31,212 nucleotides of DNA from assembly GCF_035306585.1 (NCBI RefSeq), contig NZ_DATGNU010000024.1, positions 1 through 31,212 on the forward strand, written 5' to 3'. A program made the position numbers and the translations under genes. The first letter of the stretch is position 1; each line of letters starts with the position of its first letter. The notes under the pieces were generated by a model that ran no database searches, was not told where the DNA came from, and worked only from the letters and a program-made list of their open reading frames with translations. Positions 24,890-31,212 of the stretch are shown piece by piece. The stretch comes from Galbibacter sp035306585. GTDB lineage: Bacteria > Bacteroidota > Bacteroidia > Flavobacteriales > Flavobacteriaceae.

Positions 24890-25714
24890 TTATTTTTCGA
24901 ATGAAGTTACGCCATATTTGGCAGCTTCGCTTTTAGCAGCTGGGGCTAATGCTCTTAAGTTGGCAATTCTACGCTCATTAGAAGGGTGCGTACTCAAGAT
25001 TTCAGAAGGTTGGGATCCTCCAGAATTAGCACTCATACGTTCCCACAATCTTGCGGCTTCTGTTGGATCATAACCAGCAATCGCCATAAGTCTAAGTCCA
25101 ATAGCATCCGCCTCTGTTTCATGGCTTCGACTAAAGGGAAGCATCACTCCTACCTGAGACCCTATTCCATAAGCTTGGTTAAATATATTGATGGTTTGAG
25201 CACTACTTCCGCCCACTCCTAAAGCCACATTACCAGCTAATCCAATATACTGTTGCAAAGCACTAGCACTCATACGTTGTGCACCATGATTAACTAAAGC
25301 ATGAGCAATTTCATGACCCATTACCACCGCGACACCCGCGTCATTCTTGCAGATGGGTAAAATTCCTGTATAAAAAACTATTTTACCCCCTGGCATACAC
25401 CACGCATTAACTGCATCATCCGCAACAAGGTTGTACTCCCATTTATAGTCATCCAAATATCCTTGATAGCCATTGGCATTAAACCAAATTTCAGCAGCTC
25501 TAGTGAGTCGTTTCCCCACCTCTTGAATGGTTTGCGCCTCTTTGGTTCCTTTTATAACCTCATGGGAGTTTAGGAATTTGTCGTATTCCGCGAATGCGGT
25601 AGGGAATATCTCTGCATTAGAGTGAAAATTTAGTGTCTTTTTACCCGTAAATGGATTGGTCGAACACGACAAAACCAAGAACATAAAAATTGCCAAGGAT
25701 AGATGCTTTTTCAT
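24890..25714 (-). CDS. M48-family zinc metallopeptidase lipoprotein
   Basis: A periplasmic zinc peptidase of the M48 (BepA/LoiP-like) family that acts in cell-envelope protein quality control. The 274-residue product has a lipoprotein signal (MKKHLSLAIFMFLVLSC, lipid cysteine 17) and the active motif HEIAH (H134, E135, H138) in VVMGHEIAHALVNHG. The third ligand E201 is in HETEADAIGLRLMAIAGYDP. The C-terminal SEILSTHPSNERRIANLRAL is also typical. There is no TPR domain, so it resembles the shorter group members, not BepA. It is transcribed towards the MFS gene, but a hairpin between them argues for independence. Confidence 0.94.
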   Translation of the reverse strand: MKKHLSLAIFMFLVLSCSTNPFTGKKTLNFHSNAEIFPTAFAEYDKFLNSHEVIKGTKEAQTIQEVGKRLTRAAEIWFNANGYQGYLDDYKWEYNLVADDAVNAWCMPGGKIVFYTGILPICKNDAGVAVVMGHEIAHALVNHGAQRMSASALQQYIGLAGNVALGVGGSSAQTINIFNQAYGIGSQVGVMLPFSRSHETEADAIGLRLMAIAGYDPTEAARLWERMSANSGGSQPSEILSTHPSNERRIANLRALAPAAKSEAAKYGVTSFEK

Positions 25715-26081
25715 GATTGCTGTATTATAATGGATAAGGTTTATATTAAAGTTTACAGAACTAATTTAAGGAAAAAATTGTAATCATTTTTGTAGAAAAT
25801 TGCGATTTACCCCTTACGGAATGCCTAAAAACTCACCTGCTTAGGCGCAGCATTGCTGTGATCATAAAACCAAGTTTAGGTCTTAAGTTGTATTTTTGGT
25901 TCGTTTTGAGCTATTTAACAGCCATAAAATGATGCCGTAAATAATAGGGTACGTTTTTTTAAACATTAAATATGGACATTGGAAATATTATACGTTACTT
26001 TTACAAAATTGTTTCTTTTTTATGGAATTTAAAACACTCCTTCCTGCAGATCACTCCTATTTTTAAGTAAAAAATAAAAAG
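25715..26081. other. Divergent intergenic stretch with small inverted repeats
   Basis: This 367-base gap separates the minus-strand M48 gene from the plus-strand hydrolase gene. It includes GCCTAA (25823-25828) and TTAGGC (25841-25846), and next to it CAGC-ATT-GCTG (25848-25858). A 32-codon ATG frame at 25972-26070 encodes a basic, aromatic peptide with no recognised feature and is probably chance. No clear TAnnTTTG box is seen for either flanking gene. Confidence 0.3.
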
Positions 26082-26948
26082 ATGTCCAAGAATACCAACG
26101 AAAATTACCGTCAAAATCTTAGAATTCCGAAATCCATTCTTTTCTCTGCTAAAGCACTACAGTATTTATTGCCAAAACAAGCTGAAAAATTTGCGGCTAA
26201 ACTATTTCAGACACCAATTAGATACCCAACTCCAAAGCGGGAAGAGCATATGGAAAAAGAAGCAGTAAAGAAATTAATGGAAGTTCCAAATATCCATAAA
26301 AAAATACAAACATTTCAATATGGAGATGGATCCAAAAAAGCGTTGTTGGTCCACGGTTGGAGCGGAAGAGGAACACAGCTAGTTAAAATTGCCGATGCGC
26401 TGGTGATTCAAGGTTATACTACATTTAGTTTTGATGGACCAGCTCATGGTCAGTCAAGTGGTAAAACCACCAATATGGTTGAATTTGTAAGGTGCATTCA
26501 TGAAATGGAAGCAAAATATGGACCATTTGAAGTGGCAGTTGGTCATTCTTTAGGTAGCATGGCACTACTTCATAGTGTCAAAGAAGGTCTTGATGTAAAG
26601 AAGATAGCGCTCATTGGTTCTGGAGATAAAATTGAAGATATTATTTATGATTTTACCGATAAGCTTGGGTTGCCTAGGACTGTTGGTCAAAGCCTCAAAA
26701 GATCATTTGACAAAAAATATCAGATGGATATTAGTTCCTTATCAGCGAGTATTAGCGCCCAAGAGGTGCAAATTCCAGTCCTTTTAGTTCACGACAAGAA
26801 AGATTTAGATTCTCCAGTGGAAGCCTCTCAAAGAATCAATCATATCCTAAAGGATTCAAAACTTATTTTAACTCAAGGACTTGGCCATAGAAAAATATTA
26901 GGCGATCCTGATGTGATCCAACAATTACTTGATTTTTTTAAAGGCTAA
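26082..26948 (+). CDS. Alpha/beta-hydrolase-fold protein
   Basis: A cytoplasmic 288-residue hydrolase of the alpha/beta fold; no signal peptide is present. The likely triad is S156 in the nucleophile elbow VGHSLGS (153-159), an acid in VHDKKDLDSPV (D241 or D243), and H269 in GLGHRKIL. The oxyanion motif VHGWSGRGTQ (90-99) and the FDGPAHGQS segment (118-125) precede it. The N-terminal 75 residues are an extra helical extension. Substrate is unknown; similar flavobacterial proteins are usually labelled only as alpha/beta hydrolases. It stands alone between a divergent gene and a lipoprotein gene 85 bases downstream. Confidence 0.88.
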   Translation: MSKNTNENYRQNLRIPKSILFSAKALQYLLPKQAEKFAAKLFQTPIRYPTPKREEHMEKEAVKKLMEVPNIHKKIQTFQYGDGSKKALLVHGWSGRGTQLVKIADALVIQGYTTFSFDGPAHGQSSGKTTNMVEFVRCIHEMEAKYGPFEVAVGHSLGSMALLHSVKEGLDVKKIALIGSGDKIEDIIYDFTDKLGLPRTVGQSLKRSFDKKYQMDISSLSASISAQEVQIPVLLVHDKKDLDSPVEASQRINHILKDSKLILTQGLGHRKILGDPDVIQQLLDFFKG

Positions 26949-27033
26949 TTCGAATTAAAATGTACCTTTAAGCAAGCGCCTCAATACTAATTTGGCATAA
27001 CATTTGTTTTATAACTATAAAAACTCAACAATC

Positions 27034-27540
27034 ATGAAAAAAATAATCACTTTAGTAATTGCAAGTATTTTTATATTCACAGCCTGTGAAGGACCAGAAG
27101 GCCCTATAGGACCTCCAGGGGAACCAGGAGAAGTAATTGTTGGTGAAACCTTTGAGTACGCCAACGTTAATTTTACTTCAGCCAACGGATACACATTTAC
27201 CGCAACCTTTGACCCTCCCCTTGTAGATGGGGATGCGATGTTAGTCTATAGGCTTGAAGCAGTTGATAACAATGTCGATGTTTGGGAGCCACTTCCAACG
27301 GCATTTTTCTACAATGATGCTACAGGTGATCAAATGCAATACCGATTCAACTACACTCGGGGAGATGTACAGATATTAATTGAAAGCTCAGATTTTACAG
27401 CATTTGGTCCTGACTTATTAAATAATCAAGTATTTAGAGTAGTTATTGTTCCTGCAGATCTTATGAATACTGTGGACACAGATAATATCGATGCTGTAAT
27501 GAAAGCTGCTAATATTAAATCGGTTCAACGACTACAGTAG
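27034..27540 (+). CDS. Lipoprotein with short collagen-like tract
   Basis: A secreted lipoprotein of 168 residues from the ATG at 27034. An in-frame ATG at 27004 would add ten residues, but MKKIITLVIASIFIFTAC from the later ATG is a proper lipoprotein signal, so that start is preferred. The lipid cysteine is immediately followed by a Gly-x-y tract (EGPEGPIGPPGEPGE, roughly five repeats) like collagen, which probably acts as a stiff spacer off the membrane, and then a beta-rich domain of about 130 residues that I do not recognise. In other flavobacteria such proteins are sometimes wrongly called dihydrolipoamide dehydrogenase; no such motif is present here. A hairpin terminator follows the stop. 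Confidence 0.85.
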   Translation: MKKIITLVIASIFIFTACEGPEGPIGPPGEPGEVIVGETFEYANVNFTSANGYTFTATFDPPLVDGDAMLVYRLEAVDNNVDVWEPLPTAFFYNDATGDQMQYRFNYTRGDVQILIESSDFTAFGPDLLNNQVFRVVIVPADLMNTVDTDNIDAVMKAANIKSVQRLQ

Positions 27541-27567
27541 ACGACGTATAATAATCCAAAAATGAAT

Positions 27568-27602
27568 AAAAATCCCTAGCATTATATGCTAGGGATTTTT
27601 TT
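27568..27602. terminator. Strong bidirectional terminator
   Basis: Arms at 27568-27582 and 27586-27600 (core ATCCCTAGCA/TGCTAGGGAT) are perfectly complementary over 15 bases, with an A-run and a T-run at the outer ends. It lies between the convergent lipoprotein gene and the exported-protein gene, and suits both. Confidence 0.9.
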
Positions 27603-27628
27603 AAATAAGGGCTATCTTTCTCTTAGAA

Positions 27629-29143
27629 TTAGGGTAGACTTTTAAATTCAGTGATGGCCTTATTAGGAGTTAAAATATTATATCCTTCCCAAAACATAGG
27701 GTCATATTGTGGTAGATAGGCCGGTTCAATCATACTATCTTCTCGAACCTTGGTAAAGACGTCCTCTGTAATGGATGACTTTTTAAAAACAACCAGTGTC
27801 TTCTTTTGAATATTTTGGATTTCAAAATCCAAGCCTAATCGTACCTGATTCTGCTTTCTTCTCCCCTTGACATGTTTGTTTTTTTCAATGATATTTAAAG
27901 GCCTGTCAATTCCAAAGAGTGTACTGTTATGCTCTTCTTGAAATTTTATGCTGTAAGTCCCATTATCATTTCTTTCATATAAATAGGTCCCTTCTTTAAG
28001 ATGATGTCTATAGGAGATACCAAAAAGGTTAAACCGTTTTAAAGGTTTAACATTGTGGTAATCGATCCGCATAATCCCATAATCCTCTGTGTTGATATAC
28101 AACTTTCCACTATAATCGCCTCTTTTAGGTTCAAAACTTATTTTGTACACTAAACTATTATCTAAAGTAGTCAATCCATCGAGGGTAAATCTATACTTGT
28201 TATATTTATGGATGACATCCAAGTCAGATTCACTGTCGAGAAAATTAAAATTTAAAAACCCTACAAGACTGCTACGTATGGATTTATTAAAATTTTCTTT
28301 GGATTTTGCTATTTGATCCATTGAATCTTTCAAGGACACCTTTGGATCAGATGTTTGTCTAAAGAAACTAGAATCTATTTCATCTGTGGTTGTACCTATA
28401 AGGCCAGATTTAATTTTAAAATACGAATTCCTTTTGATGTGCTTTTGAAGAAGACCTTGTAATTTACCCTCTAATTTGTCGCTTGAAAATTCATTGTTTT
28501 TATCATAGAGTTCACATGCCTTAATAGGCTTTAACTTTAGTTCTTCTACCCTAGTGGCTATGTTTTTAAGATATAAATCCCCTAATAATTCTCGATGATA
28601 AGGAAATGACTTCGGTAATTCATTAATGATTTGATCAGCAAAGTTTTGATTGAATTCCGCTATGGTACTTTTTTTTACCTCTACGTTGAATTGCCTAAGA
28701 CCATTTATATCGGAATCTCTATAAAATATCTGTTGACTGGTATAGCTATCTTGATAGTTAACTAGCAGGCTATCGCGTACCATTTCCATAATTTGATCAG
28801 CGCTATAATTGGTATTTAATAACACCACTTCGTTCAATATGATATCTTCTGGTTGAAGTTCTATGATACTTTCGGTAAAGTTGAATGCGGAAATTACCTT
28901 TTCTTGATAACCTAAGGACCGAATATATATAGAATCCTTTTCAGCAACTTCATACGGCAGATGAAAAGTAAACTTTCCCTGTTCGGAGCTTATTACGCCA
29001 GATTTTTGATTTAATATTATCGTTGCAAACGGGATTGGATTTTTAGTTCTTTGATCAATTAAAGTAGCTTCGATGGATTGGGAAAGAACTGTAGAAGACA
29101 TCAAGCTAATCAGTAGAATAGAAAATAATTTTAAATGGTTCAT
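27629..29143 (-). CDS. Exported protein with carboxypeptidase-type regulatory domain
   Basis: A 504-residue protein with an N-terminal signal peptide (LFSILLISLMSSTVLSQ, cleavage near residue 22). The domain at about 22-105 is a carboxypeptidase-D-regulatory-like beta sandwich (SIEATLIDQRTKNPIPFATIILNQKSGVISSEQGKFTFHLPYEV), the domain common at the front of flavobacterial TonB-dependent receptors and surface proteins. The rest (to 504) is beta-rich, including KYRFTLDGLTTLDNSLVYKISFEPKRGDYSGKLYINTEDYGIMRIDYH, a segment I recall from a Bacteroidota-specific protein family of unknown function. There is no TonB plug, no terminal Phe and no lipobox cysteine. Location is probably periplasmic or on the outer membrane. 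No function is proposed. Confidence 0.82.
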   Translation of the reverse strand: MNHLKLFSILLISLMSSTVLSQSIEATLIDQRTKNPIPFATIILNQKSGVISSEQGKFTFHLPYEVAEKDSIYIRSLGYQEKVISAFNFTESIIELQPEDIILNEVVLLNTNYSADQIMEMVRDSLLVNYQDSYTSQQIFYRDSDINGLRQFNVEVKKSTIAEFNQNFADQIINELPKSFPYHRELLGDLYLKNIATRVEELKLKPIKACELYDKNNEFSSDKLEGKLQGLLQKHIKRNSYFKIKSGLIGTTTDEIDSSFFRQTSDPKVSLKDSMDQIAKSKENFNKSIRSSLVGFLNFNFLDSESDLDVIHKYNKYRFTLDGLTTLDNSLVYKISFEPKRGDYSGKLYINTEDYGIMRIDYHNVKPLKRFNLFGISYRHHLKEGTYLYERNDNGTYSIKFQEEHNSTLFGIDRPLNIIEKNKHVKGRRKQNQVRLGLDFEIQNIQKKTLVVFKKSSITEDVFTKVREDSMIEPAYLPQYDPMFWEGYNILTPNKAITEFKSLP

Positions 29144-29367
29144 GGATGGCTATTGGGAATTTAATATTGTGGGAAATTAATTATTTTAAAGAAATTAGTA
29201 ATATATTTTGTATAGAATTTAACTTTCTTAATTTGAATTCGTCATTTTCACTCTAATGTAATGTTTTGTGCCAATAGATGGCAAAATCCTAAAAAAATTT
29301 ACCCTTTAAAAACTTATTGCTTAACTTCGTATCCACAAAATTTTAGCTCATTAAAAAATCATACGAA

Positions 29368-30759
29368 ATGAATAAATATGACGTAATTGTTTTAGGAAGT
29401 GGACCTGGTGGATATGTAACTGCCATACGCGCTTCTCAACTAGGATTTAAAACCGCTGTTGTCGAAAAAGAAAATCTGGGAGGCGTATGTTTGAATTGGG
29501 GATGTATCCCAACTAAGGCACTGTTAAAATCAGCACAAGTATTTGAATACCTTAAGCATGCTGACGATTACGGACTTAAAGTAGAAAATGCTGACAAGGA
29601 CTTTGCCGCGGTAGTAAAACGCAGTAGAAATGTCGCTGGAGATATGAGTAAGGGCGTACAGTTCTTGATGAAAAAAAATAAGATTGATGTAATTGAAGGA
29701 TACGGAACCCTTAAATCTGGAAAGAAACTAGAAGTTAAGGATAAGGACAATAAAACTACAGAATACAGCGCTGATCACATTATCATTGCGACAGGTGCTC
29801 GTTCTAGAGAATTGCCTAGTCTCCCTCAGGATGGTAAAAAAGTTATTGGATATCGTGAAGCACTTACCCTTAAAGAGCAACCTAAAAAAATGGTTATTGT
29901 AGGTAGTGGTGCTATAGGTATTGAATTTGCATACTTCTACAATTCAATGGGAACTGAGGTTACCGTAGTGGAGTACTTACCAAACATCGTTCCTGTAGAA
30001 GATGAAGATGTTTCTAAACAATTAGAGCGTAGCTTCAAAAAGGCAGGGGTTAAAATCAAAACTTCCGCAGAAGTTACAAAGGTCGATACTAGTGGTAAAG
30101 GTGTTAAAGCAACGGTGAAAACCAGCAAAGGAGAAGAGGTTATCGAGGCGGATATTGTTCTTTCAGCAGTTGGAATTAAAACCAACATCGAAAACATCGG
30201 ATTGGAAGAAGTAGGTATTAAAGTAGATCGCGATAAAATTTTAGTAAATGATTTTTACCAAACCAATATCCCAGGCTATTATGCTATTGGAGATGTAACA
30301 CCGGGACAAGCTTTAGCTCACGTAGCGTCTGCAGAAGGGATTCTTTGTGTTGAAAAAATTGCAGGACAAAAGGTCGAAGCTCTTGATTATGGAAACATCC
30401 CAGGATGTACATACTGTTCACCTGAAGTTGCTTCTGTAGGTTTAACAGAGAAACAAGCTAAGGAGAAAGGATATGATATCAAAGTTGGTAAATTCCCGTT
30501 CTCAGCAAGTGGAAAAGCAAAAGCAAGCGGACAACCTGATGGTTTTGTAAAAGTAATATTTGACGCCAAATACGGTGAATGGTTAGGTTGCCATATGATC
30601 GGAGCTGGTGTTACTGATATGATTGCCGAGGCTGTAGTGGCTAGAAAGCTTGAAACTACAGCTCATGAGGTATTAAAAGCAGTACATCCCCACCCTACTA
30701 TGAGTGAAGCGGTGATGGAAGCTGTTGCAGCTGCCTATGGAGAAGTGATTCATATTTAA
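29368..30759 (+). CDS. lpdA: Dihydrolipoyl dehydrogenase (E3)
   Basis: The flavoprotein that reoxidises the lipoyl groups of 2-oxoacid dehydrogenases and the glycine cleavage system, passing electrons to NAD. Features in order: FAD-binding GSGPGGYV (10-17), redox-active disulfide GGVCLNWGCIPTK (C41, C46), NAD-binding GSGAIGIEFAYFY (about 178-190), the second FAD motif AIGDVTPG and the C-terminal catalytic HPHPTMSEAVMEA (the His-Glu pair). At 463 residues the length is normal. The neighbouring genes do not form a complex operon with it, so it may serve several complexes, including the fused E1 at 10258. Confidence 0.97.
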   Translation: MNKYDVIVLGSGPGGYVTAIRASQLGFKTAVVEKENLGGVCLNWGCIPTKALLKSAQVFEYLKHADDYGLKVENADKDFAAVVKRSRNVAGDMSKGVQFLMKKNKIDVIEGYGTLKSGKKLEVKDKDNKTTEYSADHIIIATGARSRELPSLPQDGKKVIGYREALTLKEQPKKMVIVGSGAIGIEFAYFYNSMGTEVTVVEYLPNIVPVEDEDVSKQLERSFKKAGVKIKTSAEVTKVDTSGKGVKATVKTSKGEEVIEADIVLSAVGIKTNIENIGLEEVGIKVDRDKILVNDFYQTNIPGYYAIGDVTPGQALAHVASAEGILCVEKIAGQKVEALDYGNIPGCTYCSPEVASVGLTEKQAKEKGYDIKVGKFPFSASGKAKASGQPDGFVKVIFDAKYGEWLGCHMIGAGVTDMIAEAVVARKLETTAHEVLKAVHPHPTMSEAVMEAVAAAYGEVIHI

Positions 30760-30789
30760 ATTAAGCTTAGCTTAAATAAAATACTATAT

Positions 30790-30818
30790 GCGGAATCTTC
30801 GGGTTCCGCTTTTTTTTT
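30790..30818 (+). terminator. Intrinsic terminator of lpdA
   Basis: GCGGAA (30790-30795) pairs with TTCCGC (30804-30809), followed by a run of nine T (30810-30818), 31 bases after the stop codon. Confidence 0.85.
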
Positions 30819-30886
30819 GAGAATAACAGATGAGTCCTGAGGTTGCCAAAAGAATGGACAATCCTTTTAAATCATAAGTGACGCGT

Positions 30887-31212
30887 CTATTTTAAATGAA
30901 GGTCACAAAACCAAAAGGAAGTATCCCAGCTTTCTTCTTTCGTAGTTGTGCTTTTGGCTTGGCCATAATTTACCTGGATCTTTTCGCCAATTACAAAGTC
31001 TATAGGCTTTTTAAAAATAGGGCCATCGTATACAAAGGTGTGAAATTCTCCATTTTCGCCACAGGGGTCAACCCCCTTGGGCAACATTTTCAAAAATTCT
31101 TTATCGATGGTTCTTCCAACCATAGTCTGGTCCAGTAATTTGGCATTTACAGCAACGCTAATCGCTTTAAACCCCAAACCAATAAACTTATCCATTAATT
31201 CGGTTGTATTCA
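30887..31212 (-). CDS. Dph6-like ATP-pyrophosphatase (C-terminal part, runs off the window)
   Basis: The minus-strand frame is open to the right edge, so this is the 3' portion of a larger gene (family members are about 220-250 residues). The visible 108 residues (frame reaching the edge, preceding an internal Met at 31195) match the C-terminal part of the diphthine-ammonia-ligase-related PP-loop family: TTELMDKFIGLGFKAISVAV, VNAKLLDQTMVGRTIDKEFL, and the highly diagnostic GVDPCGENGEFHTFVYDGPIF (about 45-65 from the Met). The PP-loop itself is outside the window. In bacteria the family does not make diphthamide, and its role here is unknown. It is convergent with lpdA. Confidence 0.85.
   Translation of the reverse strand, partial: NTTELMDKFIGLGFKAISVAVNAKLLDQTMVGRTIDKEFLKMLPKGVDPCGENGEFHTFVYDGPIFKKPIDFVIGEKIQVNYGQAKSTTTKEESWDTSFWFCDLHLK

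Noticed and set aside
24815..25714. M48 peptidase and MFS transporter as one operon
   Set aside because: They are on the same strand 74 bases apart, but the gap contains a hairpin followed by a T-rich tract that looks like a terminator.
25972..26070. 32-codon frame before the alpha/beta hydrolase gene
   Set aside because: Too short and AT-rich to tell from chance; it has no coding signature beyond an open frame.
30896..31138. 80-codon plus-strand frame at the right edge
   Set aside because: It is antisense to the Dph6-like gene, whose minus-strand frame contains the diagnostic GENGEFHTF motif.
1..31212. Mobile elements, CRISPR arrays, rRNA or tRNA genes
   Set aside because: I found no transposase or integrase, no regularly spaced repeats, and no tRNA- or rRNA-like sequence in the gaps.

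Overview
The window looks like chromosomal core DNA of a marine-type member of the Flavobacteriia (Bacteroidota). The evidence is the low GC content, several TAnnTTTG-type -7 boxes in place of sigma-70 -10 boxes, Bacteroidota-style proteins (arginine decarboxylase of about 467 residues, a fused alpha/beta 2-oxoacid dehydrogenase E1, a YtxJ-type bacilliredoxin, a carboxypeptidase-regulatory-domain surface protein) and lipoproteins. I see no rRNA, tRNA, insertion sequence, integrase, phage gene or CRISPR array. Twenty-six protein genes are well supported and one further short ORF is possible.

Left part (1-6500): a minus-strand proline dehydrogenase is divergent from aroB. Next comes a 351-base structured leader holding a possible 53-codon ORF. 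It precedes a tightly overlapping polyamine operon: speA (arginine to agmatine), speB (agmatine to putrescine) and a deoxyhypusine-synthase-like gene, probably an aminobutyl transferase acting on a polyamine. A small gene for an acidic-tailed protein follows behind a conspicuous repeated TTTACA dyad.

Middle (6500-16300): a minus-strand DinB-fold protein, a large exported protein with a zinc-less M1-peptidase-like domain joined to a predicted outer-membrane barrel, and a fused E1 alpha/beta dehydrogenase. Then come holA (minus), an orphan small HsdR-N nuclease-domain gene, a family 2 glycosyltransferase and an OmpA-type lipoprotein.

Right part (16300-31212): a gap of about 590 bases with no recognised gene, then glyA (minus), fahA, ytxJ (minus) divergent from clpB across a region with two matching dyads, a TetR regulator tail-to-tail with a UMF1-type MFS transporter, and an M48 lipoprotein peptidase. 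These are followed by an alpha/beta hydrolase, a lipoprotein with a collagen-like tract, a carboxypeptidase-regulatory-domain exported protein (minus), lpdA (E3 of 2-oxoacid dehydrogenases, a plausible partner of the E1 at 10258) and the 3' part of a Dph6-like ATP-pyrophosphatase gene that runs off the right edge.

Most of the window is housekeeping metabolism with genes in short units on both strands, separated by clear hairpin terminators. No obvious multi-gene defence or secretion system is present. The least explained items are the polyamine leader, the TTTACA site, the paired dyads between ytxJ and clpB, the pseudo-M1/barrel protein and the swapped cofactor ligands in the fused E1. All functions are inferred from reading sequence motifs without database searches.
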